DNA from: JAIRTY01 sp050257395 | GTDB lineage: Bacteria > Actinomycetota > Actinomycetes > Streptosporangiales > Streptosporangiaceae | DNA length: 37,108 nt | Reading direction: 5' to 3' | NCBI GenBank assembly: GCA_050257395.1 | Contig: JBLMWU010000325.1 | Location: forward strand, 1-37,108 | Part shown: positions 8,047 through 16,956 of the stretch, in pieces | How positions within the stretch are numbered: position 1 is the stretch's first letter | Layout of the letters: every line of letters starts with the position of its first letter | The notes under the pieces: model-generated | The model's database searches: none | What the model saw: only the letters and a program-made list of their open reading frames with translations | What the model was told of the DNA's origin: nothing | Translations under genes and position numbers: made by a program

Positions 8047-8841
8047 GTGGGCGTGCAGAGTGAGACAGTCACCACCGAGCGGGCAGACGATCCCCTGCCG
8101 GAAGCTCTCTCCCTGGTAGAAGGAGCCGTCAAGGCCGGGGTGGGGGTCAAGCTGCTGGGCGGGCTCGCGGTGCGGGTGCTGTGCCCCGGCTTCCCGCCGC
8201 GCTCCCGCAGCGGCCAGGACATCGACCTGGCCTGCCTGTCCAAGTCGCGCAAGAACGTCACCGCCTACCTCGAGTCGGCCGGCTGCGAGGCCGACCGCCG
8301 GTTCAACATGCTCAACGGCGACCGGCAGATGTACTTCACCGCGCCCTCCGGGCGGCCCATCGACGTCATGGTTGACCGCCTGGACATGTGCCACACGCTC
8401 GACTTCCGGACGGGCTTCGGGCGGCTGCCGCTCACCCTCGACGCGATGGACCTGCTGCTGTCCAAGCTGCAGATCGTCGAGCTGAACGAGAAGGACGCGC
8501 ACGACATCGTCCACCTGCTGGCCGGCGTCCCCATCGAGGCGCCGCGGGAAGGCGGGCACGGCGAGATCGGGCCGTGGCTGGACACCGGGCGTTTCGCCAA
8601 GCTGCTCGGGGCGGACTGGGGCTGGTGGCGGACGGTCACCGGCAACCTGGCGAAGCTGCCCGCGCTGGTGGAGGACCGGCCCGGGCTGGTGCCGCCGGAC
8701 GCGCGAGCGGATCCGCTGGCGGCGTCCGCCGAGCTGCTCGGCATCGCCGAGTCGGCGCCCAAGGGTGTCAAGTGGAAGCTGCGGGCCAATGTGGGCGATC
8801 GGGTCCGCTGGTACGAATTGCCCGAGGAAGTCGCTCACTGA
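8047..8841 (+). CDS. Nucleotidyltransferase-fold protein (AbiEii/DUF1814-like)
   Basis: A 264-residue protein whose first part matches the minimal nucleotidyltransferase fold. LLGGLAVRVL at about 36-45 supplies the GG motif. QDIDLAC at 57-63 supplies two acidic residues (Asp58, Asp60), and RPIDVMVD further on gives a likely third acidic strand. This pattern is seen in AbiEii-type toxins and in housekeeping nucleotidyltransferase-like proteins. Here no AbiEi-like antitoxin lies next to it, so a toxin role is not supported. AGGAG sits six bases before GTG 8047. A metallophosphoesterase gene follows on the same strand about 100 bases downstream and may be its partner. Substrate unknown. Confidence 0.65.
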   Translation: MGVQSETVTTERADDPLPEALSLVEGAVKAGVGVKLLGGLAVRVLCPGFPPRSRSGQDIDLACLSKSRKNVTAYLESAGCEADRRFNMLNGDRQMYFTAPSGRPIDVMVDRLDMCHTLDFRTGFGRLPLTLDAMDLLLSKLQIVELNEKDAHDIVHLLAGVPIEAPREGGHGEIGPWLDTGRFAKLLGADWGWWRTVTGNLAKLPALVEDRPGLVPPDARADPLAASAELLGIAESAPKGVKWKLRANVGDRVRWYELPEEVAH

Positions 8842-8943
8842 CCCGACTTGACCGCTTGACGGCGGTTGCCCGCACCGCGATGCTAGGCGTTGCACAGGAC
8901 GCACAAGCGTTGCGCAGGGTGCGCCGGGAAGGCGTGGTGTCGG

Positions 8944-9882
8944 GTGAAGATCTTTTTCGCCACCGATATTCATGGGTCGGAGATCTGCTGGCGGAAGTTC
9001 CTCAACGCCGCGGCCTTCTACAAGGCCGACATGGTGATCCTCGGTGGTGACGTCACCGGCAAGGTGATGGTGCCGATCACCGCGCACGACGGGTACTGGA
9101 CCGTGGTGCTCAGCGGCGAGACCCGGCGGCTGGACACCCGCGAGGAGCTCGCCGAGGCCGAGCGGCAGATCCGGAACCGCGGCTCCTACCCCGCCGTCAT
9201 GACCCCGGACGAGCTGAGCTGGCTGAGCAAGCAGGAAGGCGCGGTCGACGAGCGGTTCGCCACCGAGATGACGCGCTCGCTCGACCGGTGGCTCGACATG
9301 GCCGACGAGAAGCTGCGCGGCGGCGACATCCCGTGCATCCTCAACGGCGGCAACGATGACATCTGGGAGATCGACGACATCATCGAGCAGTCCCCGTGCG
9401 TGAGCTTCGCCGAGGGCAAGGCGCTCGACCTCGACGGGTTCTCCCTGGTGTCGATGGGCTGGACCAACCCGACGCCCTGGGACACCTTCCGGGAGGCGCC
9501 GGAAGACGAGCTCACCGCGAAGATCGATGAGGTGGCGGCGAAGGTGCCGGACATGAGCAAGGCGATCTTCAACTTCCACGCGCCCCCGTACGGCACCGGC
9601 CTGGACGAGGCCCCCGCGCTGGACGAGAACCTGCGGCCCACGCACGGCGGCGCGGTGATGAAGCCGGTCGGGTCCAAGGCGGTCCGCGAGGCCATCCTCC
9701 GCTACCAGCCGCTGCTGTCGGTGCACGGGCACATCCACGAGAGCCGCGGGGTGGCCCGGCTCGGCCGGACCCTGGCCGTCAACCCCGGCAGCGTCTACGG
9801 CGACGGCGTGCTGCAGGGCGCGCTGCTGGAGCTCAACCCCAAGAAGGGGAAGGTCCAGAAATACCTGCTAGTGAATGGCTAG
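8944..9882 (+). CDS. Calcineurin-like metallophosphoesterase
   Basis: A 312-residue protein with the metallophosphoesterase metal-binding blocks in order: DIHG (Asp8, His10), GGD (Asp36), NGGNDD in place of the more usual GNHD, FHAPPYGT, and VHGHIHESRG followed by NPGSVYGDG. These residues normally hold two metal ions that hydrolyse phosphomono- or diesters. The insertion between GGD and NGGN (about residues 40-130) is long and charged and may define the substrate, which cannot be deduced. I prefer GTG 8944 because the protein then opens directly on the first beta strand, VKIFFATDIHG. The gene is followed by the permease gene after about 100 bases. Confidence 0.85.
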   Translation: MKIFFATDIHGSEICWRKFLNAAAFYKADMVILGGDVTGKVMVPITAHDGYWTVVLSGETRRLDTREELAEAERQIRNRGSYPAVMTPDELSWLSKQEGAVDERFATEMTRSLDRWLDMADEKLRGGDIPCILNGGNDDIWEIDDIIEQSPCVSFAEGKALDLDGFSLVSMGWTNPTPWDTFREAPEDELTAKIDEVAAKVPDMSKAIFNFHAPPYGTGLDEAPALDENLRPTHGGAVMKPVGSKAVREAILRYQPLLSVHGHIHESRGVARLGRTLAVNPGSVYGDGVLQGALLELNPKKGKVQKYLLVNG

Positions 9883-9988
9883 TAGCAGTGGGTGAAAGTA
9901 GCCGCTGCTGTTAGGCCCTGCCCTCCGGGGACGGGATAATGCCGACCACGCCCTCGCTGAGGGGAAGGGCTCGATCAGGGAGGTAGGC

Positions 9989-11608
9989 ATGGCCACCGAG
10001 GCCATTGGCGACGAAAGACCCGCGCTATTTCTGCGCAAGGCAACAGGGCTGGTCCGGGGCTGGTCAGTCCGGGACTCGATGATCTATGCCTGCCTGGCGA
10101 CCAACTTTGTCACGCTGGCGCTGTACGAGTTCACCTTCGCGGGCCCGGCCTTCCCGGGCGGCCAGCTGCTGACCTCCATCATCATCTCCGCGGTGCTGGT
10201 GTCGTTCCTGGTCATCGCGTACAGCGGGCTCATCGTGACCATCCCGCGGGCCGGCGGTGACTACGTCTGGCAGAGCCGGATCCTGGGCAGCGGGGTGGGC
10301 TTCGTGCTCGCGGCGACCGGCTGGTGGTTCATCCTCTGGCTGTGGGCGCCCATCTACGGCAACATCCTGTCGGTCGAGCTGTTCCAGCCGCTCTGGGCGA
10401 CACTGGGCAGCGCGTCCGGCGCCGCCTGGTTCGCCACCCCCACCGGCATCTTCGTCGTCTGCCTCATCACCATCGCGATCGCGGGTGTGCTGGTCTCGCT
10501 GGGGATGGCGGGCTATGCCCGGATCCAGAAGTGGTGCTTCTACGGCGGCCTCGCCGGGTTCGCCGTCATCGTGGTGCTGCTGCTGATCAACAGCCACGCC
10601 AGCTTCGTCTCCGCCTTCAACACCGAGGCGCACAAGATCTTCGGCATCAACAACGCCTACAGCGCCACCCAGGCCGCGGCCGCCAAGGACAAGTTCACGG
10701 CCACGCCGATGGGCTTCGGGCCGCTGGGGCCGACCATGCTGCTCGTGCCGGCGATGATGTTCTTCATCCTGTGGCCGAACTGGGGCGCCACCCTCTACGG
10801 CGAGATCCGCGGCGCCAGCGACTTCCGGCGGGTGTTCACCGGGATGTTCGCCGGGCTCTGGATCACGGTCGCCCTCACCGTCATTTTCCTGCTGCTGATT
10901 GCCAAGACCGTCGGCTGGGACTTCTACCAGCAGCTCAACGCGACGGCCTACAACCTGAACTCGCCGATTGCGATCTGGCCCTATCCGGTGATGTTCGCCG
11001 GCTGGCTGATCCACAACACCGTGTTCCAGGTCGTCCTCATCCTGGTGATGAGCCTGTGGTTCTTCGGCTGGGTGGGCACGCTTTTCCTGTCCTCGACCCG
11101 GGTCATCTTCGCCGCGGCGTTCGACCGGGTGCTGCCCGACCGCGCGGCCGAGGTGTCAGAGAAGCGCAAGGTGCCGTTCTACTCACTGGTGCTGATGCTG
11201 CTGCCAGCGGTCGGGCTGTCGGCCGTCTACGCCTACTCGAGCACCTTCCGCACCTGGACGCTGGACGCCACGCTCGTGATCGCCGTCACCTACCTGTTCA
11301 GCGCGATCGCGGTGGTGATCCTGCCGTGGCGCAAGAAGGACCTGTGGCGCGCCTCCCCGGCCAGCAAGATCAAGCTGCTCGGGGTGCCGATCGTGCCGGT
11401 GGCCGGCCTGATCACTGTGGCCATGCTGGGGTTCGACCTGTACGAGTGGATCGCGAACGACAACTACTTCGTCAACAACCCGAAGTCCCTCATCTTCATG
11501 GGGGCGATGTACGTCCTGGCGATCCTCGTCTACGTGATCGCCCGGGTCGTGCGCAGCCGGCAGGGCATCGACCTGTCGCTCATCAACAAGGAGATCCCGG
11601 TCGAGTAG
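9989..11608 (+). CDS. APC-superfamily amino acid/amine permease
   Basis: A 539-residue integral membrane protein with about 12 hydrophobic spans and an N-terminal segment (RGWSVRDSMIYACLATNF) typical of the start of APC transporters. TIPRAGGDYVWQSR in the first quarter matches the conserved cytoplasmic loop after helix 2 of that family. It would import an amino acid, betaine or other amine driven by ion gradients. Substrate is inference from neighbours: it lies between the aldehyde dehydrogenase region and the dimethylglycine-dehydrogenase-like operon. ATG 9989 has GGGAGGTAGGC upstream. A strong hairpin follows the gene. Confidence 0.82.
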   Translation: MATEAIGDERPALFLRKATGLVRGWSVRDSMIYACLATNFVTLALYEFTFAGPAFPGGQLLTSIIISAVLVSFLVIAYSGLIVTIPRAGGDYVWQSRILGSGVGFVLAATGWWFILWLWAPIYGNILSVELFQPLWATLGSASGAAWFATPTGIFVVCLITIAIAGVLVSLGMAGYARIQKWCFYGGLAGFAVIVVLLLINSHASFVSAFNTEAHKIFGINNAYSATQAAAAKDKFTATPMGFGPLGPTMLLVPAMMFFILWPNWGATLYGEIRGASDFRRVFTGMFAGLWITVALTVIFLLLIAKTVGWDFYQQLNATAYNLNSPIAIWPYPVMFAGWLIHNTVFQVVLILVMSLWFFGWVGTLFLSSTRVIFAAAFDRVLPDRAAEVSEKRKVPFYSLVLMLLPAVGLSAVYAYSSTFRTWTLDATLVIAVTYLFSAIAVVILPWRKKDLWRASPASKIKLLGVPIVPVAGLITVAMLGFDLYEWIANDNYFVNNPKSLIFMGAMYVLAILVYVIARVVRSRQGIDLSLINKEIPVE

Positions 11609-11629
11609 GCCGCTCCGCGCGGGTCACCC

Positions 11630-11658
11630 GGGGCCGCCGGCCGCTGGCCGGCGGCCCC
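11630..11658. terminator. Hairpin between the convergent permease and GntR genes
   Basis: A perfect 13-base-pair stem (11630-11642 with 11646-11658) closes a three-base GCT loop. It lies 21 bases after the permease stop and between two converging genes. There is no T-run, as is common for actinobacterial terminators. It could serve both strands. Confidence 0.7.
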
Positions 11659-11752
11659 GGCGCATTCCCGGGTGCTGCTGCGGACAGGCCGCGCTCATCG
11701 GGCTCGCAGAAGCGGCCCGCTCCCAGGGCCGGTCCTGGCCGGGGTCTCGCTG

Positions 11753-12433
11753 TCAGGCGACCGCGCGGACCGCCTGGTCGAAGCCGATGACGTGCTGGCG
11801 CGCGAGCTGGGCCGCCCGGCCGCCGTCGCCGTCTGTCAGCGCCCGCAGCAGCTCGCTGTGCTCGGCGATGTGACCGGCCATGCCGGGCAGCCGGTCCAGG
11901 AACAGGCACCAGATGCGGGTGGCCAGGTTGCCGTACCGGATGAGCGTGTCCTCCAGGTACGGGTTGTGGGTGGCGGCGTAGACGGTCCGGTGCACCCGCA
12001 TGTCCAGGGCCATCAGCCCGCCCGGCGGCCCGGACGGCCCGTCGCCGGCCGCCAGCTCGGCCAGCAGCGCGCGGAACCGGGCATGGTCGGCGGCGGTGGC
12101 GTGCCGGGCCGCGCTGGCCGCCGCGGCCGGCTCGATGACCTCGCGGACCTCGGAGATGTGGGTGAGGTCGGTGACGTTGATCTCGGTCGCGAAGGTGCCC
12201 CGGCGCGGGTAGGCGACCACCAGGCGCTCATGCTCGAGCCGCTTGAGCGCTTCGCGGACCGGCGTCCGGCTCAGCCCCAGGCTGAGGCACAGCTCCTCCT
12301 CGTTGATCGGCGCGCCGGGCCGGATGTCCAGCCTGACCAGCCGGTCCTGGATGGCCCGGTAGGCCCGGTCGGCCAGGGATACCGGCCCTCCGGGTATCCC
12401 GTCCGCAAACGGGCGGTGCTGCTGGTTGACCAT
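11753..12433 (-). CDS. GntR-family regulator, FadR/FCD type
   Basis: A 226-residue regulator. The N-terminal winged helix (about residues 15-85) contains LCLSLGLSRTPVREALKRLEHERLV, trimmed here to its characteristic SRTPVREALKRL, and PRRGTFATEI at its wing. The all-helical FCD ligand domain follows, with histidines in RHATAADHARF, DMRVHRTVYAATHN and HIAEHSELLRAL that commonly bind a metal and an organic acid. It is divergently transcribed from the dimethylglycine-dehydrogenase/ETF operon. The 93-base spacer contains two palindromes, so it most likely controls that operon and itself. The ligand may be an intermediate of the amine pathway, which is inference. Confidence 0.92.
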   Translation of the reverse strand: MVNQQHRPFADGIPGGPVSLADRAYRAIQDRLVRLDIRPGAPINEEELCLSLGLSRTPVREALKRLEHERLVVAYPRRGTFATEINVTDLTHISEVREVIEPAAAASAARHATAADHARFRALLAELAAGDGPSGPPGGLMALDMRVHRTVYAATHNPYLEDTLIRYGNLATRIWCLFLDRLPGMAGHIAEHSELLRALTDGDGGRAAQLARQHVIGFDQAVRAVA

Positions 12434-12526
12434 CCGACTTCACCCAATCTACGCTGATCATCACACTGATATATCAGCCGCATACCAGTATGCAACTGCC
12501 GCGACCAGAACAGCGAGGATCAGCGG
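12434..12526. promoter_or_regulatory. Divergent operator/promoter with two palindromes
   Basis: Between the GntR gene and the flavoprotein gene lie TGATATATCA at 12467-12476, a perfect palindrome, and GCATAC-CA-GTATGC at 12480-12493, a perfect inverted repeat with a two-base centre. The second resembles the short dyads bound by FCD-type GntR dimers. They are only three bases apart. GAGGATCAGCGG upstream of ATG 12527 provides the ribosome site. Confidence 0.7.
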
Positions 12527-15046
12527 ATGAGTGACTTCCCGGGGCGCGCCAGCGCGGTGATCATCGGCGCTGGCATCGTCGGCAACAGCCTGGCCTACCA
12601 CCTCGCGGAGCTGGGCTGGCGGGACGTGGTCCTGCTGGACAAGGGCCCGATGCCGAACCCCGGCGGCTCGACCGGCCACGCATCCAACTTCATCTTCCAC
12701 ATCGAGTACTCGAAGATGATGATGGAACTCACCCGGGACAGCACCGAGCAGTACCAGGCGCTGGGCGTGTTCACCCGCAGCGGCGGCATCGAGGTCGCCC
12801 GCACCACCGAGCGCATGGCCGAGCTGCACCGCCGCTGCAGCCAGGCCAAGGCGTGGGGGATACCGGCGGAGGTCATCTCCCCGGCCGAGGTCCGCAAGCT
12901 CGTGCCCTACCTCGACGAGACCATGATCCTGGGCGGCGGGTACTTCCCGGACACCGGCGTGGTCGACTCGCTGCGCGCGGGCACCCTGATGCGCGAGCAC
13001 GCCCAGCAGGCCGGGGCGCTGACCGTGCTGCCGGGCACCGAGGTGCTCGGCATCGAGACCACCCCCGAGGGCGCGGTCCGGGCGGTGCGCACGGACAAGG
13101 GCGAGATCGAGACCCCGAACATCGTGATCTGCTGCGGCGTGTGGAGCCCGCGGATCGCCGCGATGGCCGGCGCGCGGATCCCGCTGACGCCGATCGTGCA
13201 CCAGATGATCAGCGTCGGCCCGATCGGGCTGTTCGCCGGCACCCAGGGGGAGATCTCCTACCCGATCGTGCGGGACGTGGACTACAACATGTACGAGCGC
13301 CAGCACGGCGGCGACATGGAGGTCGGCTCCTACGCCCACCGGCCGATCATCGTCCCCCCGGACGACATCCCCTCCATCGAGGAGGCCGCGCTGTCCCCGA
13401 CCGAGCTGCCGTTCACCCAGGACGACTTCGATCCCCAGCTCGAGCAGGCGCTGGAGCTCATGCCCGAGCTGCTCGGGGACGAGAAGGCCGGCATCCGCTA
13501 CGCGATCAACGGCCTGATCTCCATGACCCCCGACGGCCACCCGGTGCTCGGGGAACTGCCGGAGGCCAAGGGGCTGTGGTCGGCCGCGGCGAGCTGGATC
13601 AAGGAAGGCCCCGGCTGCGGCCGCGCGGTCGCCGAGCTGATGTCGGGCCGGGTGCCCACCATCGACGTGCACGAGGCGAACGCCGCCCGCTTCTACCCGT
13701 GCCAGCGCACCACCGCGCACGTCCGGGCGCGCGCCCGCGAGGGCTTCAACAAGATGTACGGCATCGTCCACCCGGCCGAGCAGTGGGAGTCCGGCCGCCC
13801 CGTCCGGGTCAGCCCGGTTTACCAGCGCGAGCGCGACCTCGGCGCCGTGTTCTTCGAGACCGCCGGCTGGGAGCGGCCGTTCTGGTACGCCGGCAACGAG
13901 CACCTGCTGGGCCGCTACGCCGGCCGGCTGATGGAGCGGGAGAACGAGTGGGACGCCCGCTGGTGGTCGCCCATCATCAACGCCGAGCACCTCGCCATGC
14001 GCGACGCCTGCGGGCTGGTCGACCTGTCCGCGTTCGCCGTGTTCGACGTCACCGGGCCGGGGGCGCTGGACGCGGTCCAGTCCCTCGTCGTCGCCCAGGC
14101 CGACGTCCGCCCCGGCCGGGTCATCTACACGTCTTTGCTGAACGAAGAAGCCGGGTTCATAGCCGACCTGACCGTGATGCGGCTCGGGGCATCGCACTTC
14201 CGGGTCGTCACTGGCGGTGCGACCGGCCAGACCGACCTGCGCTGGTTCAGCGAGCACCTGCCCGCCGGCGGCCGTGCCGCCATCGCCGACGTCACCTCGG
14301 CGTGGACCACGCTGGGCCTGTGGGGGCCGAAGGCCCGCGACGTGCTGCAGGCCGTCACGGACGGGGACCTCAGCCACGCGGGCTTCCCGTTCGGAACCTG
14401 CCGGGAAGTGGAGATCGGCGGGATCACCGTGCTGGCGTCGCGGATCTCCTACGTCGGGGAACTCGGCTGGGAACTGTACGTGCCGATGGAGCAGGGCGCC
14501 CGGCTGTGGGACACGGTCTGGGACTCCGGCCAGCCGCACGGCCTGGTGCCGGTGGGGATCGGCGTGTACGGGACCACCGGCCGGCTGGAAAAGGGCTACC
14601 GCGCGTTCGGCAACGAGCTCACCCCCGACTACACCCTGGCCGAGGCCGGGATGATGCGGCCGAAGGTGAAGGCGCAGGACTTCCTCGGCAAGGCCGCCTA
14701 CCTGGCGCAGCGGCAGGCCCCGCCGGCCGCGGTGCTGTGCACGCTGACCGTGGACGACCACCGCAGCCCGGCCGGCGAGCTGCGGTACATGCTCGGCGGT
14801 GAGCCGGTGCTGACCGCCGGCGGGGAGCGGCTGGTGGACGCCAAGGGCCGCCCGTCGTACGTGACCAGCGCCGGGTCCGGGCCGTCGGTGGGCAGCCACC
14901 TGCTCATGGCCTACCTGCCGCCGGAGCAGGCGCAGGCGGGTACGAAGCTGGCCGTCGAGTGCTTCGGGGACGCCTACCCGGTCACGGTCGCGGTGGCCGG
15001 CGCCACCCCGCTGTTCGACCCGGACAACACCCGGGTCCGGAGCTGA
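12527..15046 (+). CDS. FAD-dependent dimethylglycine/sarcosine dehydrogenase-like protein (DAO-FAO_M-GcvT)
   Basis: An 839-residue flavoprotein. It opens with the FAD motif VIIGAGIVGNSLAYHL (about 11-26). His51 follows in GGSTGHAS, at the position of the covalent FAD-linked histidine of dimethylglycine and sarcosine dehydrogenases. The oxidase domain runs to about residue 420. The rest is a GcvT-type folate-binding half with DLSAFAVFDVTGPGAL, YVGELGWELYVP and KGYRAFGNEL. Family members demethylate N-methyl amines oxidatively and pass the one-carbon unit to tetrahydrofolate. The exact substrate is unknown. The next two genes encode ETF subunits, the usual electron acceptor, with the first starting 4 bases after this stop. 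Regulation by the divergent GntR protein is likely. Confidence 0.88.
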   Translation: MSDFPGRASAVIIGAGIVGNSLAYHLAELGWRDVVLLDKGPMPNPGGSTGHASNFIFHIEYSKMMMELTRDSTEQYQALGVFTRSGGIEVARTTERMAELHRRCSQAKAWGIPAEVISPAEVRKLVPYLDETMILGGGYFPDTGVVDSLRAGTLMREHAQQAGALTVLPGTEVLGIETTPEGAVRAVRTDKGEIETPNIVICCGVWSPRIAAMAGARIPLTPIVHQMISVGPIGLFAGTQGEISYPIVRDVDYNMYERQHGGDMEVGSYAHRPIIVPPDDIPSIEEAALSPTELPFTQDDFDPQLEQALELMPELLGDEKAGIRYAINGLISMTPDGHPVLGELPEAKGLWSAAASWIKEGPGCGRAVAELMSGRVPTIDVHEANAARFYPCQRTTAHVRARAREGFNKMYGIVHPAEQWESGRPVRVSPVYQRERDLGAVFFETAGWERPFWYAGNEHLLGRYAGRLMERENEWDARWWSPIINAEHLAMRDACGLVDLSAFAVFDVTGPGALDAVQSLVVAQADVRPGRVIYTSLLNEEAGFIADLTVMRLGASHFRVVTGGATGQTDLRWFSEHLPAGGRAAIADVTSAWTTLGLWGPKARDVLQAVTDGDLSHAGFPFGTCREVEIGGITVLASRISYVGELGWELYVPMEQGARLWDTVWDSGQPHGLVPVGIGVYGTTGRLEKGYRAFGNELTPDYTLAEAGMMRPKVKAQDFLGKAAYLAQRQAPPAAVLCTLTVDDHRSPAGELRYMLGGEPVLTAGGERLVDAKGRPSYVTSAGSGPSVGSHLLMAYLPPEQAQAGTKLAVECFGDAYPVTVAVAGATPLFDPDNTRVRS

Positions 15047-15049
15047 CGG

Positions 15050-15817
15050 ATGGAGATCCTCGTCTGCGTCAAGCGGGTGCCCCAGGTCGGCGGCCGGATC
15101 ATGGTCACCCCGGACGGGCAGGAAGTGGACACCCGGATGTCCGGCTTCGCGATCAGCCCGCACGAGGAGTGCGCGGTCGAGGAGGCCGTGCAGCTCACCG
15201 AGCGCGGCGGCGGCCGGGTGTCCGTGCTGACCCTCGGCCCGGACGGCGCTGAGCAGCAACTGCGGGACTGCCTCGCGCTCGGCGCGGGCCGGGCGGTGCT
15301 GCTGGAGACCGGCGGGCGCGAGTGGGGCCCGATCGCCACCGCTGCCGCGATCGTGGCCGAGGTGCGCCGCCAGGAAGCGGCCGGGCAGCCCTATGACCTG
15401 CTGCTGCTCGGCAACGAGGCCGCCGACACCGGCGACTACCAGGTCGGCGTCCGGATCGCCCACGAGCTGGGCTGGCCGTGCGCGACCGGCATCAAGAAAC
15501 TGCAGCTCGCTGACGGGGCAGCGGAGGCCCGGCGGGAGTACCGGGGCGCCGAGGAGGTCTTCGGGTTCCCGCTGCCCGCGGTGATCACCGTCAAGGAGGG
15601 CATCAACCTCCCGCGGTACCCGTCGCTGCCGGGCCGACTGCGGGCGAAGCGGGCCGCCATCGAGCGGCACGAGCCGCAGTGGCAGCCCGAGGGCCTGCGG
15701 ATGCGGGCGCTGCGGGTGCCCGAGACCACCCGGCAGCAGGCGAAGGTGCTCGGCAGCGGCGTGGACGCCGTTCCCGCCCTGGTCGACGTGCTGGCGGAGC
15801 TGGGGGTGCTGTCATGA
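15050..15817 (+). CDS. etfB: Electron transfer flavoprotein beta subunit
   Basis: A 255-residue ETF beta subunit. It begins MEILVCVKRVPQVGG, followed by ISPHEECAVEEAVQL and LLLGNEAADTGDYQVGVRIAHELGWP, in shortened form the well-known ETF-beta landmarks around the AMP-binding site. ETF accepts electrons from dehydrogenases and passes them to the respiratory chain. The gene begins three bases after the flavoprotein gene ends and overlaps etfA by four bases, so the three are almost certainly translated together. This makes it a dedicated partner of the dimethylglycine-dehydrogenase-like enzyme. No ETF-quinone oxidoreductase gene lies in the window, so that step must use a protein encoded elsewhere. 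Confidence 0.95.
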   Translation: MEILVCVKRVPQVGGRIMVTPDGQEVDTRMSGFAISPHEECAVEEAVQLTERGGGRVSVLTLGPDGAEQQLRDCLALGAGRAVLLETGGREWGPIATAAAIVAEVRRQEAAGQPYDLLLLGNEAADTGDYQVGVRIAHELGWPCATGIKKLQLADGAAEARREYRGAEEVFGFPLPAVITVKEGINLPRYPSLPGRLRAKRAAIERHEPQWQPEGLRMRALRVPETTRQQAKVLGSGVDAVPALVDVLAELGVLS

Positions 15818-16785
15818 ACGCGGTGTGCCTGGTGGAGCTGGACGGGGCGGCGGTGGCCGACGCGTCGCTGCGCGCGCTCACGCTCGCCCGCGGGCTCGGC
15901 GGGACCCTGGCGGCGGTCGTGTTCGGCGAGCCGGGCGGCGTGCCCGCTGAGGCGCTGGCCGCCTACGGCGTCACCGACACGTACGCGGCCGGGCAGCTGC
16001 CGGGCTACGCGCCAGCGGCCTGGGCGCGGGTGCTGACCGGGGTGGCCGAGGCGGCAGGCGCGCGGGCGGTGGTGGCGGCCGCGACCGACCGGGGCAACGA
16101 GGTGCTGGCCCACGCCGGGGCGCTGACCGGGCAGTCCATGGCGGCGAACTGCGTGTCGGCCAGCCCTGACCCGGAGGAGCCGGGCACGCTGCGGATCACC
16201 CGGCAGCGCTGGGCCGGCCTGCTGCTGGAGGACGCGTCGCTGGCAGGCTCGCCAGCGCTGCTGACGGTGGCCGCCGACGCGGTCGCGGCGGTGCCCGCTG
16301 ACGCGCCGGCCAGCCTGGCTGTCCACGTGCACGAGCCCGCCGTCACCGACGCGGACCTGCGCGTGCAGGCCCGCGAGTCCGCCGGCCGGTCCGGCGGGGT
16401 GTCGCTGGCCACCGCGCGGGTGGTGGTCGGCGGCGGCCGGGGCGTCGGCGGGCCGGACGGGTTCGCGCCGCTGGAGGAGCTCGCCGGGCTGCTCGGCGGG
16501 GTGCTGGGCGTGTCCCGGGTGGTCACCAGCGAGGGCTGGCGGCCGCACAAGCAGCAGGTCGGCCAGACCGGCACCCGGATCACCCCGGAGCTGTACCTGG
16601 CCTGCGGCATCAGCGGCGCGATCCAGCACATGGCCGGCTGCCAGGGCGCCCGGCACATCGTCGCCATCAACACCGACGCGGGCGCGCCGATCATGGCCCG
16701 CGCCGACTACGCGGTCATCGGCAACCTGCACGAGGTGATCCCGGCCCTGGTGGACGCCATCCGCGCCCGCACCGGCTCATCCTGA
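15814..16785 (+). CDS. etfA: Electron transfer flavoprotein alpha subunit
   Basis: A 323-residue ETF alpha subunit. Its C-terminal FAD-binding domain has the family pattern: GQTGTRITPELYLACGISG, then IQHMAG, AINTDAGAPIMARADY and a final helix after GNLHEVIPAL. The N-terminal half is the variable alpha/beta domain. Together with etfB it forms the heterodimer that carries electrons from the adjacent flavoprotein. ATG 15814 overlaps the etfB stop (ATGA), which indicates translational coupling. A clear stem-loop follows 13 bases after the stop and ends the operon. Confidence 0.95.
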   Translation: MNAVCLVELDGAAVADASLRALTLARGLGGTLAAVVFGEPGGVPAEALAAYGVTDTYAAGQLPGYAPAAWARVLTGVAEAAGARAVVAAATDRGNEVLAHAGALTGQSMAANCVSASPDPEEPGTLRITRQRWAGLLLEDASLAGSPALLTVAADAVAAVPADAPASLAVHVHEPAVTDADLRVQARESAGRSGGVSLATARVVVGGGRGVGGPDGFAPLEELAGLLGGVLGVSRVVTSEGWRPHKQQVGQTGTRITPELYLACGISGAIQHMAGCQGARHIVAINTDAGAPIMARADYAVIGNLHEVIPALVDAIRARTGSS

Positions 16786-16797
16786 GGGACGGCGACA

Positions 16798-16823
16798 CGC
16801 TTTTCCAGGATTCAGGAAAAGCG
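16798..16823 (+). terminator. Stem-loop ending the flavoprotein/ETF operon
   Basis: CGCTTTTCC pairs perfectly with GGAAAAGCG across an eight-base loop, 13 bases after the etfA stop. The A/T-containing stem stands out in this sequence. It has no T-run on the downstream side. Confidence 0.75.
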
Positions 16824-16956
16824 CCGGCAGGGCCCGGAACAGGGCTCGGCATCGCGCGGCGTGGGTAGGCTTCCCGGCAGATGCTGGCCGGCGGAAAAGA
16901 GCCAGCGGCAAACGCTGTGCCTTTCCGCTGGAACGGGGAATGATGCGGAGGCCTGC

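Noticed and set aside
8047..8841. AbiE toxin-antitoxin system
   Set aside because: Only a nucleotidyltransferase fold is present. No AbiEi-like or other antitoxin gene is adjacent.
7936..9738. 600-codon minus-strand frame
   Set aside because: Antisense to the nucleotidyltransferase and metallophosphoesterase genes and without recognisable protein features.
12461..15670. 1069-codon open frame on the minus strand
   Set aside because: It runs antisense to the flavoprotein and etfB genes, whose domains are clear. Its product is His/Arg/Gly/Pro-rich without motifs, a usual effect of high GC in the third position.
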